DNA from: an uncultured Collinsella sp.
GTDB taxonomy: Bacteria; Actinomycetota; Coriobacteriia; Coriobacteriales; Coriobacteriaceae
Reading direction: 5' to 3'
Assembly: GCA_900540855.1 (NCBI GenBank)
Contig: UQHK01000005.1
Location: 56,898 to 120,897 of the forward strand
DNA: 64,000 nt
Below are positions 1 to 16,572 of this stretch, piece by piece. Within the stretch, counting starts at the first letter, position 1; every line of letters starts with the position of its first letter. A program made the position numbers and the translations under genes. The notes under the pieces are model-generated. The model had not been told where the DNA came from, did no database searches, and saw nothing but the letters and a program-made list of their open reading frames with translations.

Positions 1-485
1 GCGGCGCCTGCCCCATCGCCAAAGAGCACACAGGTGGCGCGGTCGGTCCAGTCGAGCGCGCGCGTCATCTGCTCGGCGGCAACGACAAGCACATGCTTGG
101 CTCGTCCTCGGGCGATATAGCCCTCGGCAACATCGAGCGCAAATACGAAGCCGGCGCAGGCAGCCGAGACATCGAAGGCAGGGCACGTCGCGCCCAGTCG
201 CTCAGCAACGGCACACGCCTCGGCGGGAACAAGGTGGTCACCCGTCGTCGTCGAGCAGACGATCAGATCCAACTGGCTCGCGTCGATTCCGGACACCTGA
301 AGTGCCCGCTCGCTCGCCGCTACGGCAAGGTCGTCAAGTGACTCGGTGGTGCAGACGTGGCGACTCTTAATACCTGTGCGGGTAAAAATCCACTCATCCG
401 AGGTATCGAGGAACTCGGACAGCTCGTCATTGGAAACACTGCGCTTGGGAAGCGCCGAGCCTGTTCCAAGAATCGTGAAACCCAT
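1..485 (-). CDS. fabH: Beta-ketoacyl-ACP synthase III (FabH), 5' part only
   Basis: FabH condenses acetyl-CoA (or another short acyl-CoA) with malonyl-ACP to start type II fatty acid synthesis in the cytosol. The visible 161 codons start MGFTILGTGSALPKR and hold the family's N-terminal half: the DEWIFTRTGIKSRH region and the nucleophile in DVSAACAGF (Cys110). The catalytic His and Asn lie beyond the window edge. The ATG at 483-485 is preceded by AGGAGG with good spacing. It is probably the first gene of a leftward fab operon, but the rest is not visible. It is divergent from birA, which biotinylates the acetyl-CoA carboxylase that supplies malonyl-CoA, so both genes serve lipid synthesis. Confidence 0.92.
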   Translation of the reverse strand, partial: MGFTILGTGSALPKRSVSNDELSEFLDTSDEWIFTRTGIKSRHVCTTESLDDLAVAASERALQVSGIDASQLDLIVCSTTTGDHLVPAEACAVAERLGATCPAFDVSAACAGFVFALDVAEGYIARGRAKHVLVVAAEQMTRALDWTDRATCVLFGDGAGA

Positions 486-503
486 CACTAACCTCCTTTG
501 AGT

Positions 504-567
504 TGTTGACGCGTTTACATCGACCAAGAGAGGATAGCGCATTTCAGTCGTTGTTAACGTGTTAACA
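504..567. promoter_or_regulatory. Two palindromic operator candidates between fabH and birA
   Basis: A perfect inverted repeat TGTTAAC-GT-GTTAACA lies at 552-567. A second copy with two changes, TGTTGAC-GC-GTTTACA, lies at 504-519. Both sit in the divergent fabH/birA gap, where promoters for both genes must lie. Two matching sites 48 bp apart suggest binding by one dimeric regulator of lipid or biotin genes. The regulator is not encoded in this window, so its identity is open. Confidence 0.5.
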
Positions 568-659
568 TTAAATTGTCCAAATGCGACAAAGGCTTCACAT
601 TGTGTCTCTCTCGACACCATTGCGTTATTCACTTATTCATTAAGGAGGTAGCAGCCGTT

Positions 660-1436
660 ATGGATGCCAAATTAACGATAGTCGACGTAACCGGATCGAC
701 CAACGATGACCTGCTCGAAGCAGGAAAACAGGGAGCGCCGCACGGAACAGGACTTGCCGCCCGGGCTCAGACAGCAGGACGCGGCCGGCGCGGCCACAAG
801 TGGGATTCAACCGCCGGCAACCTATTGCTTTCGATTGTCCTGCGTCCATGCGTTAATCCTGCGAAGTACTCTGGTCTTGCTGCCGTCAGCGGCCTAGCGG
901 TGCTCGAGGCGCTCGAAAAACAGGGTCTTGCAAACGAGATTGGCCTCAAATGGCCCAACGACCTGGTCGCGCGTGGACGCAAACTCGGCGGCATTCTGGT
1001 CGAGGCCGCACGCGATAACGAAGGCAAACCTTTCGCCGTCTGTGGCATTGGTGTCAATGTGAACTATGCGCCCCAAGAGGTGCCCGATGGCGGCCTGCCG
1101 GCAATCGGTCTCTCGGACCTTAACGAGAACGTTCCAGCTGTCGACATGCTCCTCGATGAGGTCTATCACGCAGTTATAGACGCTATAGATGCCTGGGCAG
1201 AACGCCTCAACGCCATGGAAGAAAACACCGGACCGCTCGCGCCCGTCCACGGCGAATATGTCGCTCACCTCAATTGGATTGGAAAGCACGTTATCGCCCG
1301 CTCCCCTGCCGGTGACGAGCTGGCGCGAGGCATCTTTAAAACGGTCGATGGCTTTGGTCGTGCGTGCATCGAAACAGAAGACGGCTTGCGATCCTTCCAT
1401 TTTGAGGAAGCGTCATTGCGCCCCTTGAGTGAGTAG
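660..1436 (+). CDS. birA: Biotin--[acetyl-CoA-carboxylase] ligase, catalytic domain only
   Basis: This enzyme activates biotin with ATP and transfers it to the biotin carrier protein of biotin-dependent carboxylases. Visible motifs are TGSTNDD near the N-terminus, GRGRRGHKWDS (nucleotide/biotin loop), LKWPNDL, and GILVEA, followed by a C-terminal small domain. At 258 residues the protein starts directly in the catalytic domain, so it lacks the N-terminal winged helix of repressor-type BirA and cannot itself bind DNA that way. The ATG at 660 is chosen over upstream in-frame codons because AAGGAGGT lies just before it. It is divergent from fabH. Confidence 0.9.
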   Translation: MDAKLTIVDVTGSTNDDLLEAGKQGAPHGTGLAARAQTAGRGRRGHKWDSTAGNLLLSIVLRPCVNPAKYSGLAAVSGLAVLEALEKQGLANEIGLKWPNDLVARGRKLGGILVEAARDNEGKPFAVCGIGVNVNYAPQEVPDGGLPAIGLSDLNENVPAVDMLLDEVYHAVIDAIDAWAERLNAMEENTGPLAPVHGEYVAHLNWIGKHVIARSPAGDELARGIFKTVDGFGRACIETEDGLRSFHFEEASLRPLSE

Positions 1437-1495
1437 GTCGCCACAGCCAGCCGCTCGGCAGCCTTACCCGGCGATCCAAACCCATCATGCAAAAC

Positions 1496-1534
1496 AAAAG
1501 GGCCCCGCTACCGTAACGGCAGCGGGGCCCTTTA
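1496..1534. terminator. Bidirectional terminator between birA and rpsJ
   Basis: A perfect 13-bp stem AAAGGGCCCCGCT with an 11-nt loop has A and T runs on both sides. It can stop birA transcription on the plus strand and the str operon on the minus strand. Its place right after rpsJ shows that rpsJ is the last gene of this operon. Confidence 0.85.
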
Positions 1535-1552
1535 AGCTATGAGCGATATCGC

Positions 1553-1861
1553 TTAGAGCTTGATGTCGATGTCGACGCCAGCGGGGAGGTCGAGACGCAT
1601 AAGCGAATCAACGGTGCCCGAGGTGGGGTCGAGGATGTCGATGAGGCGCTTGTGGGTGCGCATCTCGAACTGCTCACGGGAGTCCTTGTTCACGTGCGGC
1701 GAGCGGATAACCGTGTACAGGTTGCGCTCGGTGGGCAGGGGGACAGGACCGGAAACGCGAGCACCGGTCTTCTGAGCGGTCTCGACGATGAGCTTCGCGG
1801 ACTGATCGACGACCTCGTGATCATAGCCCTTGAGGCGAATGCGGATCTTCTGGGTAGCCAA
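1553..1861 (-). CDS. rpsJ: 30S ribosomal protein S10 (NusE)
   Basis: S10 is a 30S head protein and, as NusE, a partner of NusB/NusG in antitermination. The 102-residue protein has the full family length and begins MATQKIRIRLKGYDHEVVDQ, with the RTHKRLIDIL and AGVDIDIKL segments of the C-terminal half. It lies 60 bp after fusA. In many bacteria rpsJ opens the S10 operon before rplC; here a terminator follows it at once and no rplC is present, so rpsJ has been split from the S10 cluster and closes the str operon. Confidence 0.97.
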   Translation of the reverse strand: MATQKIRIRLKGYDHEVVDQSAKLIVETAQKTGARVSGPVPLPTERNLYTVIRSPHVNKDSREQFEMRTHKRLIDILDPTSGTVDSLMRLDLPAGVDIDIKL

Positions 1862-1921
1862 CTTAAACCTCCAAAGAGTGCGAGAGATGTTCTCGCGGAT
1901 TACGTAACAGGGAGCTCGAAC

Positions 1922-4021
1922 TTAGGCGTTCTTGCTCATGACCTCGTCCACGATGGACTTGGGCGCGGGCTCATAAGAGTCAAACTGCATCGTGTAGGAT
2001 GCACGGCCCTGGGTCTGGGAGCGAAGGTCGGTAGCGTAACCGAACATCTCGCCCAGCGGCACCTTGGCACGGATGAGCTTGCTGTTCTTGCGATCCTCCA
2101 TGCCCTCGATCTTGCCGCGGCGACCGGAGAGGTTGCCCATAACGTCGCCCATGTACTGCTCGGGGGTCTCGACCTCGACAGCCATGATCGGCTCGAGCAG
2201 CTGCGGATCGGACTTCTTGAGAGCGTCCTTGATAGCCATGGAACCGGCGATCTTGAAGGCGGCCTCGGAGGAGTCGACCTCGTGGTAAGAACCGTCGAAC
2301 AGGGTGACCTTAACGTCGAGGACCGGGAAGCCGGCGATAACACCGGTGTTCAGGGCCTCCTGGATGCCCTTGTCGATGGACGGGATGTACTCCTTGGGCA
2401 CGACGCCGCCGACGATAGCGTTGACGAACTCGTAGCCGAAGCCCTCCTCCATCTTCTCGAGCTTGATGACGGCGTGGCCGTACTGACCGCGACCGCCGGA
2501 CTGACGGACGAACTTGCCCTCAGCCTTCTCGACGTCGTGACCGGCGGTCTCGCGGTAGGCAACCTGGGGCTTACCGACGTTAGCGTCAACCTTGAACTCG
2601 CGGAGCAGACGGTCGACGATGATCTCGAGGTGCAGCTCGCCCATGCCGGCGATGATGGTCTGGCCGGTCTCGTGGTTGGTGGACACCTGGAAGGTCGGGT
2701 CCTCCTCGGCGAGCTTGGTCAGAGCCAGGGACATCTTGTCCTGCTCGGCCTTGGTCTTGGGCTCGATGGCAACGTCAATAACGGGCTTAGCGAACTCAAT
2801 CTTCTCGAGGACGATCTCCTTGCCCTCGGCGCACAGGGTGTCACCGGTGGTGGAGTTCTTGAAGCCGACGCAAGCGACGATGTCGCCGGCGGCAGCGTCG
2901 TCACGGTCGATACGCTCGGCGGCGTTCATCTCGAGGATGCGGCCGAGGCGCTCGCGCTGACCGTTGGAAGCGTTGACAACGTAGGAGCCGGACTCGGCGC
3001 GGCCGGAGTAAACGCGGACGTAGGTGAGCTTACCGACGAACGGGTCGGTCATGATCTTGAAGACCAGGCCGGAGAAGGGCTCGTCGAAGGAAGGATGACG
3101 CTGAATCTCCTCGCCGGTGTCCGGATCGGTACCGGTGACGGCCTCAACGTCGAGCGGGCTGGGCAGGTAGTCGACGACAGCGTCGAGCAGCTCCTGAACG
3201 CCCTTGTTCTTGTAGGCGGAACCCACGAAGACGAGGTTGAGCTCGTTGGCCAGAACGCCCTTGCGCAGAGCAGCCTTGAGCTCCTCGACGGTGAAGTCCT
3301 CCTCCATGAGGATCTTCTCCATGAGCTCGTCGTCAAAGCTTGCAGCAGCGTCGAGGAGCTCCTCGCGCTTGGTGGCAGCGATGTCGGCAAACTCAGCCGG
3401 GATCTCGTCCATCGGCTCGGGGTAGGTCATACCCTTCTCGTCGGCCTTGAAGTCCCATGCAGTCATGGTGACCAGGTCGATGACGCCCCAGAAGTTGTCC
3501 TCGGCGCCCATCGGGACCTGAGCGGCCACGGCGTTGGCGTCGAGACGATCCTTCATGGTCTCGATAGCGTTGAAGAAGTCAGCGCCCACGCGGTCATACT
3601 TGTTGATGAAGGCGATGCGGGGGACGTTGAAGGTAGAAGCCTGACGCCAAACGGTCTCAGACTGGGGCTGAACGCCGGCAACGGCGTCGAAGACGGCGAC
3701 AGCGCCATCGAGGACGCGCAGGCAGCGCTCGACCTCGGCGGTGAAGTCAACGTGGCCCGGGGTGTCGATGATCTGGATGCGGTAGTCCTTACCGTCCTTG
3801 TTCCAGAAGCACGTGGTAGCAGCGGAGGTAATGGTTACGCCGCGCTCCTGCTCCTGAACCATCCAGTCCATGGTGGCAGCGCCCTCATGGACCTCACCGA
3901 TCTTGTGGGTCTTACCGGTGTAGTAAAGAATACGCTCGGTCGTGGTGGTCTTACCGGCATCGATGTGAGCCATGATGCCGATGTTACGGGTATCGGAAAG
4001 CTTGTACTTAGGCTTAGCCAT
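1922..4021 (-). CDS. fusA: Elongation factor G
   Basis: This GTPase drives tRNA-mRNA translocation and, with RRF, ribosome recycling. The 699-residue length is standard. The P-loop is AHIDAGKT (residues 18-25), followed by the switch region, DTPGHVDF (G3) and NKYDR (G4). The C-terminal half carries domains III-V, including the GRGQYGH motif of domain IV. It lies 19 bp after rpsG in the str operon. EF-Tu, usually next to it, is instead encoded at 44163-45353. Confidence 0.97.
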   Translation of the reverse strand: MAKPKYKLSDTRNIGIMAHIDAGKTTTTERILYYTGKTHKIGEVHEGAATMDWMVQEQERGVTITSAATTCFWNKDGKDYRIQIIDTPGHVDFTAEVERCLRVLDGAVAVFDAVAGVQPQSETVWRQASTFNVPRIAFINKYDRVGADFFNAIETMKDRLDANAVAAQVPMGAEDNFWGVIDLVTMTAWDFKADEKGMTYPEPMDEIPAEFADIAATKREELLDAAASFDDELMEKILMEEDFTVEELKAALRKGVLANELNLVFVGSAYKNKGVQELLDAVVDYLPSPLDVEAVTGTDPDTGEEIQRHPSFDEPFSGLVFKIMTDPFVGKLTYVRVYSGRAESGSYVVNASNGQRERLGRILEMNAAERIDRDDAAAGDIVACVGFKNSTTGDTLCAEGKEIVLEKIEFAKPVIDVAIEPKTKAEQDKMSLALTKLAEEDPTFQVSTNHETGQTIIAGMGELHLEIIVDRLLREFKVDANVGKPQVAYRETAGHDVEKAEGKFVRQSGGRGQYGHAVIKLEKMEEGFGYEFVNAIVGGVVPKEYIPSIDKGIQEALNTGVIAGFPVLDVKVTLFDGSYHEVDSSEAAFKIAGSMAIKDALKKSDPQLLEPIMAVEVETPEQYMGDVMGNLSGRRGKIEGMEDRKNSKLIRAKVPLGEMFGYATDLRSQTQGRASYTMQFDSYEPAPKSIVDEVMSKNA

Positions 4022-4040
4022 GTTAGTTCCTTACCTTAAC

Positions 4041-4514
4041 TTACCAACGATAGTGAGAGAACGCGCGGTTGGCCTCGGCCATCTTGAAGACGTCCTCACG
4101 CTTCTTGACGGAAGCGCCCAGGCCGTTGGAGGCGTCGAGGATCTCGTTGGCGAGACGCTCGGCCATGGTCTTCTCCTTGCGAGCGCGGGAGAAGTTGACG
4201 ATCCAGCGGATACCCAGAGCGGTGGAACGACGGGAGTTGACCTCCATCGGGACCTGATAGGTAGCGCCACCGACACGCTTGGGCTTAACCTCGAGCGTGG
4301 GCTTGACGTTGTCCATAGCCTTCTTGAAGGTAGCGAGAGCGTCGCCACCCTCAGACTTCTCGGCAACGATCTCGAAAGCGGTGTAAACGATGCGCTCAGC
4401 GGTGGCCTTCTTGCCGTCAAGAAGGACCTTGTTGATGAGCTGAGTCACCAGGCGGTTGTTGTAAACGGCGTCAGGCTGAACCTCACGACGATTAGCTGCT
4501 GCACGACGCGGCAT
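4041..4514 (-). CDS. rpsG: 30S ribosomal protein S7
   Basis: S7 nucleates assembly of the 30S head and contacts tRNA at the E site. The 157-residue product starts MPRRAAANRREVQPD and contains the conserved KVLLDGKK, GGATYQVP and RWIV segments. It is the second gene of the str operon, 73 bp after rpsL and 19 bp before fusA. A purine-rich AAGGAG site precedes the ATG. Confidence 0.97.
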   Translation of the reverse strand: MPRRAAANRREVQPDAVYNNRLVTQLINKVLLDGKKATAERIVYTAFEIVAEKSEGGDALATFKKAMDNVKPTLEVKPKRVGGATYQVPMEVNSRRSTALGIRWIVNFSRARKEKTMAERLANEILDASNGLGASVKKREDVFKMAEANRAFSHYRW

Positions 4515-4587
4515 GTGAAATCTCCTTAAGTGTCTACCGTGCGGCGCTTAGGCGGCACACGGCGAAAGTATCAAAACGTTATCTGGC

Positions 4588-4965
4588 TTATTTAGCCTTG
4601 GGGCGCTTAGCACCGTACTTGGAACGGGCCTGCATACGGTTCTGGACCGGAGCAGCGTCGTAGGCGCCACGGATGACGTGATAACGGACACCAGGGAGGT
4701 CACGGACACGACCGCCGCGGACGAGCACGATGGAGTGCTCCTGCAGGTTGTGGCCCTCACCCGGGATGTAAGCAGTAACTTCGATGCCGTTGACAAGGCG
4801 AACACGGGCAACCTTACGAAGAGCCGAGTTCGGCTTCTTGGGGCTCGTGGTGAAGACGCGGGTGCACACGCCGCGCTTCTGGGAGTTGTGCTGCAGAGCA
4901 GCGTTCTTGGACTTCTTGGGCACGGAACGACGGCCCTGGCGAACCAGCTGGTTAATAGTAGGCAA
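4588..4965 (-). CDS. rpsL: 30S ribosomal protein S12
   Basis: S12 sits at the decoding centre and controls accuracy. The 125-residue protein contains the decoding loop TTSPKKPNSALRK, with lysine at both residues 43 and 44, equivalent to the streptomycin-sensitive K42-type sequence, and the second loop GGRVRDLPGVRYH. There is no sign of a resistance substitution at these sites. It is the first gene of the operon, behind a good promoter at 5059-5087. Confidence 0.97.
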   Translation of the reverse strand: MPTINQLVRQGRRSVPKKSKNAALQHNSQKRGVCTRVFTTSPKKPNSALRKVARVRLVNGIEVTAYIPGEGHNLQEHSIVLVRGGRVRDLPGVRYHVIRGAYDAAPVQNRMQARSKYGAKRPKAK

Positions 4966-5058
4966 AGCGTACTCCTTCTCGAATGATTCCAGCTTTCTGT
5001 AAAGTGCAACGGCTTGAATCGAGGGGTCAGCATCCCCCTACGAAACACGCAGTTCGAT

Positions 5059-5087
5059 AGGATACGTGGCGTTAGCTGTGCCGTCAA
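5059..5087 (-). promoter_or_regulatory. Promoter of the rpsL-rpsG-fusA-rpsJ operon
   Basis: On the minus strand TTGACG (5082-5087) and TATCCT (5059-5064) are spaced by 17 bp, about 95 bp before the rpsL start. Nothing else in the 4966-5196 gap looks coding. Confidence 0.6.
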
Positions 5088-5201
5088 CAGACCACGCCGC
5101 CGGGCGTATCCCAAAATTGGCACATTTCCGCAAAGCCTACACAAAATGAATCCCCTCCTGTGCGCAAGTGCCCATTCCAGCCGTCCATGTAACACGAAAA
5201 T

Positions 5202-5228
5202 GGCCGCTTCCTCTAGCAGGAAGCGGCC
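5202..5228 (-). terminator. Terminator after the anti-sigma-like gene
   Basis: A perfect 11-bp stem (GGCCGCTTCCT) with a 5-nt loop, followed on the minus strand by ATTTTCG, lies just after the stop of the 5235-6311 gene. Confidence 0.75.
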
Positions 5229-5234
5229 TAGACC

Positions 5235-6311
5235 TTACGAATAGACGATGGTAAAGGGTTCCGACGTTTCGGCGCCCCCTGTTGAAGTGCAGCGTGTGCC
5301 CTCAAGCGTTACTGAGACCACTTGGTCGACATCAATCAACTTCGTTGGCACCCAGATGTTCTCTCCGCTATTGCGCGTATAAGAAAAATATAAGTTGAAC
5401 GCCCCTGCGTCGTCATCTTCGATAATCTGCTCCGATCCATCCTTGTAGGTAACCGTCAACTTCTTCGTGACTGCGTCAATGCCCAGATCATCGATGTGCG
5501 TCTGGATGGAAAACGGGCTGATCTCGAGAGGCGAGTCATCGGAGCGGAGTTCCTTAGTATCGACGTACGCTCCAACGCTAAACTCGGGCGTCGATGCCTC
5601 GAACGGCTTCGCATCCTCTCCTTCGCCCTCGGTCCACGAGATATTCCAGGTGACCGCATGTTGAAAACCTCGCTCGCGATCCATAGAAGCAAAGTACATC
5701 GTGCCATTAATGACAGTATCGCTTGATGTGTCCTTATCAATGGTGCAGCGTGTATCAGCCCATTCCTCGCCGAAGTTCATGCTGGGTGTACCGATGCCTT
5801 GTTCTTCTTCACCATAGAGAACAAGTTCGCCTGTCTCTGCTGCCGGCTTGTAGTAGTTAACACCATTTGGATTGGACAGCGTAAACGTCACAGCACCGCA
5901 GCCGTTTTGGTCGATAGCCATATCATGAATGTCGAGCGTATAGCCGTTGCCCTCGACGGACAGATTGACCTTCTGTACTGAACCCTCCAAGCTTTGGGGC
6001 GCGATACCATCACCAAACTCTCTGGTGTAGGTATATTTAGTCCCCGACGAGCCACCTTGAGTCCAGGTAACGGACTCTCCGTTGCCATGGTTTCCCCAGG
6101 CAGAGGCAAAATAACTGGAATTGACAACAGCGTAGGCGACCCCTCCGGTCGCCAGCACTCCGGCAAGACATCCGATTACGGCAACATACAGAGGCTTCGC
6201 GTGACCCTTTCGGCGAAGCGGCTCACCAGCAGCGGCATAAAGAACACGGTCAGCAAGATCGCTATCGGCTTGGACGGACTCGAAGGCCTGCTTGATTTGG
6301 TTGGATTTCAC
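5235..6311 (-). CDS. Single-pass membrane protein, probable anti-sigma factor (DUF4179-like)
   Basis: The 358-residue product has a short cytosolic N-terminal part, one membrane segment at about residues 41-62, and a long extracytoplasmic part rich in Thr, Ser and Gly. This is the build of the DUF4179-type proteins that accompany ECF sigma factors; no zinc-binding ZAS motif (HxxxCxxC) is visible. Translation starts at GTG 6309-6311, inside the end of the sigma gene, with GAGGAGGG ahead of it, so the two proteins are probably made in coupled fashion. Function as an anti-sigma factor is inferred from this pairing. A similar pair lies at 37687-39358. Confidence 0.7.
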   Translation of the reverse strand: MKSNQIKQAFESVQADSDLADRVLYAAAGEPLRRKGHAKPLYVAVIGCLAGVLATGGVAYAVVNSSYFASAWGNHGNGESVTWTQGGSSGTKYTYTREFGDGIAPQSLEGSVQKVNLSVEGNGYTLDIHDMAIDQNGCGAVTFTLSNPNGVNYYKPAAETGELVLYGEEEQGIGTPSMNFGEEWADTRCTIDKDTSSDTVINGTMYFASMDRERGFQHAVTWNISWTEGEGEDAKPFEASTPEFSVGAYVDTKELRSDDSPLEISPFSIQTHIDDLGIDAVTKKLTVTYKDGSEQIIEDDDAGAFNLYFSYTRNSGENIWVPTKLIDVDQVVSVTLEGTRCTSTGGAETSEPFTIVYS

Positions 6312-6780
6312 GGTCGCCCTCCTCTAGGATGAATTTGAGCTTCGATCGACCGCGAGCTAAACGCGTTCGAACGGTCGCGGCTGGCACATGCAGTAACTCG
6401 GCAATTTCTGAAGTCGAGAAGCCCAGATAGTAATAGAGCACGATAGGAATACGGAATCGCTCCGGAAGTCGCATAACGTCTGACAGGACCGCCTTGGTCT
6501 CCTCCTGCGCCGTCGAAAGCGAATCGGTCAGACTTTCAATATCCTCCACGCGCCTCCACGGCTTTCGAAAGAGAGATTTGCATTCATTGATCGTGACCCG
6601 GATGAGCCATCGACGAAGATGCTCCCAGCTTTCAAAATGCGTATCGCTTTTGAGTAACTTTAGAAAGACGTCTTGAGCGACATCGTCGGCGTCAGCGCGA
6701 TCACGCAGATACGTCAAGGCGATTCGGAACACGACATCTCGGTGATCCTCGACCGCCTGTCTAAAAGCTTGTTCTTCCAT
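6262..6780 (-). CDS. ECF-type RNA polymerase sigma factor
   Basis: The 172-residue protein has sigma region 2 (ALTYLRDRADADDVAQDVF, about residues 20-40, then the RRWLIRVTINECK promoter-melting segment) and region 4 (STSEIAELLHVPAATVRTRL helix-turn-helix) joined by a short linker, with no region 1 or 3. It would direct core polymerase to a small stress regulon. The ATG at 6778-6780 has GGGAGGTGATT before it; the upstream in-frame extension is unlikely to be translated. It overlaps the next gene by 50 nt. The signal it answers to cannot be read from the sequence. Confidence 0.88.
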   Translation of the reverse strand: MEEQAFRQAVEDHRDVVFRIALTYLRDRADADDVAQDVFLKLLKSDTHFESWEHLRRWLIRVTINECKSLFRKPWRRVEDIESLTDSLSTAQEETKAVLSDVMRLPERFRIPIVLYYYLGFSTSEIAELLHVPAATVRTRLARGRSKLKFILEEGDREIQPNQAGLRVRPSR

Positions 6781-6828
6781 AATCACCTCCCGGTGACACT
6801 GATGGTTCTTGATGGGGCCCTCACCATA

Positions 6829-6856
6829 GATACGCTTTGACCAAACGGAATGTTTC
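6829..6856 (-). promoter_or_regulatory. Possible ECF-type promoter of the sigma gene
   Basis: On the minus strand GAAAC (6852-6856) and CGTATC (6829-6834) are 17 bp apart, about 50 bp before the sigma start. This resembles the GAAC/CGTC shape of ECF promoters and would allow autoregulation. The match is partial. Confidence 0.3.
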
Positions 6857-6868
6857 AAATTCAAGCAG

Positions 6869-6904
6869 GAAAAACTACCAAAATAAACCTGTCCTTTTTT
6901 GCAA
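6869..6904 (-). repeat. Degenerate copy of the GGACAGG hairpin repeat
   Basis: On the minus strand this stretch reads AAAAAAGGACAGGTTTATTT followed by TGGTAG, closely matching the repeat at 33633-33672, but its stem is broken. The gap from 6781 to 6972 otherwise holds no gene. Confidence 0.45.
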
Positions 6905-6972
6905 GTGATCAACGGAACGAAACAAGTTGAGCATACGCAAGCGAGCGGCCCCCAGAGCGTACAAGGTGGCAT

Positions 6973-7016
6973 GAAAAAGGCAGGGCATTGACCTTTTGGT
7001 CATGCCCTGCCTTTTG
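6973..7016 (-). terminator. Terminator of the rpoB-rpoC operon
   Basis: A stem of AAAGGCAGGGCATGACC with one bulge, a TTTT loop and a TTTTT tail on the minus strand. A second, perfect 9-bp hairpin (CCGCCGTTC) lies at 7061-7082, directly after the rpoC stop. Confidence 0.85.
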
Positions 7017-7088
7017 AATGACAGATTGTAGCTCTGGGGGCCGCGCAGCGACGGAGGTCGCCGCCGTTCGTTAGAACGGCGGAACTAA

Positions 7089-11564
<4,476 letters not shown>

Positions 11565-11570
11565 AGTCAA

Positions 11571-15062
<3,492 letters not shown>

Positions 15063-15135
15063 CAGGTTTTTCCTCCTTCACGGAAATGCTCGGTGGATTG
15101 GCGAGGCATAGCTTCGCCAGTTATCGCAACCTAAT

Positions 15136-15163
15136 AGTTTATCAGGTACCGACCGTTGGGCAA
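15136..15163 (-). promoter_or_regulatory. Candidate rpoB promoter
   Basis: On the minus strand TTGCCC (15158-15163) and TAAACT (15136-15141) are separated by 16 bp, about 75 bp before rpoB. A separate rpoB promoter is expected because a terminator follows galU. The rest of the 15063-15296 gap shows nothing else. Confidence 0.4.
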
Positions 15164-15296
15164 GAAAAGCCTTGACGCGATAGAGTTTTTGGAGTAGCAA
15201 AGTTTTTCGACAGAAAACACGCAGGTAGATGTATGTGTATCGAACATCTGTTCATATATTTTCTGTGAACATAGAGCCGGCAATCGCAACTCTTAT

Positions 15297-15331
15297 AAAA
15301 AACGGGCGCGAACCGAGGTCCGCACCCGTAA
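15297..15331 (-). terminator. Terminator after galU
   Basis: Minus-strand stem ACGGGTGCGGACC / GGTTCGCGCCCGT followed by six T. It separates galU from rpoBC. Confidence 0.75.
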
Positions 15332-15349
15332 ATGTCGATGCCCGAAGGC

Positions 15350-16258
15350 TTACTTGCGCATCAATCCGCCGCGCTCGTCGATGGCGTCCCAGAAGGCGTC
15401 TGCAAAGCGGGGGTCGCTTGCGGCCATGAGGGCGTTGGTGGCCATCCAGCCAGACGGGGTGCCGGTGTCGTAGCCCGAGAGCGGATCGATGACGACAGCA
15501 TACATGGCCTCACGGTCAAGCGAGCGAGCCATGGCGTCGGTGAGTTGAATCTCGCCGCCCTTGCCGGCCTGCTGATCGGCGAGCAGGTCCATAACCAGCG
15601 GGCTCAGCAAGTAACGACCGACGATGTACAGGTTGGACGGAGCCGCCTCGGGAGCAGGCTTCTCGACCAGACCGCCGATGCGCCAGACAGCGCCCGGCTC
15701 GGCATCGGCAACGCCCTCGGCGCCCTCGAGCGAACCGACGCGCTCGCCGGCAATAACGCCGTAGCGGCTGACTTCCTCGGGCGAGCAAGCAGCGACGGCG
15801 ATAACCGAAGCGTCACCGTGCTCCTTGGAAACGGCGAGCATCTTGTCGCAGATGTCGCGGTTAGGCACAACGTAGTCGCCCAGAAGAACCAGGAAGTTCT
15901 CCCCTGCCACGGCGTCGGCAGCAGAGCGGATAGCATGGCCGAGGCCCTTGGGCTCGTACTGATAACGGAAGTCGACCGGCATACCACCAGCGTGGGCGAC
16001 GGCATCGGCATAGGCGTTCTTGCCGCGCTCGCGCAGCAGGTTCTCGAGCGAACGATCGGGCTGGAAGTAGTTCAGTAGCTCGGGCTTACCGGGAGAAGTA
16101 ACGATGATGGCATCGTCGACCTCCTCGGGGTCGAGCGCCTCCTCAACGACATACTGGATGACCGGCTTGTCGAGAACCGGCAGCATCTCTTTGGGGGTGC
16201 ACTTGGTGCCAGGCAGAAAACGCGTGCCAAGACCGGCGGCGGGGATGATTGCCTTCAT
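15350..16258 (-). CDS. galU: UTP--glucose-1-phosphate uridylyltransferase
   Basis: The enzyme makes UDP-glucose from UTP and glucose-1-phosphate for cell-envelope glycan and galactose metabolism. The 302-residue product starts MKAIIPAAGLGTRFLPGTK, the nucleotide-binding loop, and has the GLGHAI, EKP and Y-IVGRYLL segments of bacterial GalU. The ATG at 16256-16258 is the family start; the longer upstream frame has no ribosome site. It stands between rplL and rpoB with terminators on both sides, an unusual interruption of the rplJL-rpoBC block. The C-terminal residues after WDAID are slightly longer than in E. coli. Confidence 0.93.
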   Translation of the reverse strand: MKAIIPAAGLGTRFLPGTKCTPKEMLPVLDKPVIQYVVEEALDPEEVDDAIIVTSPGKPELLNYFQPDRSLENLLRERGKNAYADAVAHAGGMPVDFRYQYEPKGLGHAIRSAADAVAGENFLVLLGDYVVPNRDICDKMLAVSKEHGDASVIAVAACSPEEVSRYGVIAGERVGSLEGAEGVADAEPGAVWRIGGLVEKPAPEAAPSNLYIVGRYLLSPLVMDLLADQQAGKGGEIQLTDAMARSLDREAMYAVVIDPLSGYDTGTPSGWMATNALMAASDPRFADAFWDAIDERGGLMRK

Positions 16259-16511
16259 GTTATTCAAGGATCCTTTCGCAGGCGCAAAAGCGCCCCATGC
16301 GTGCGGCACACAGCCGCAGACCAAATTGCGATACCCAAGCATCTTACCGCTGGAACTATATGTCACTACAAGGCAGAGACAATTCTTCAGCAGGTCAACG
16401 CAAATAATTGCTCGAATGGTGCAATTTTATTGCCCAACGGCAGGGCACCCGATACGACGCAAATCACAGAATATGGCAGTTTGAGCAACCGATGCCGAGG
16501 GACCGAAAAAC
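16259..16511. other. Gene-free stretch upstream of galU
   Basis: About 250 bp between the galU start and the rplL terminator hold no convincing open frame, RNA or strong repeat. Presumably the galU promoter lies here, but no clear -35/-10 pair stands out. Confidence 0.5.
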
Positions 16512-16546
16512 AAAAAAGACGGGACTCGCAATGCGAACCCCGTCTG
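16512..16546 (-). terminator. Terminator after rplL
   Basis: Minus-strand stem AGACGGGGTTCGC / GCGAGTCCCGTCT followed by TTTTTTG. It ends the rplJ-rplL unit before galU. Confidence 0.85.
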
Positions 16547-16572
16547 CAAAGAAATCTAGCGAGAAAGCCTGA

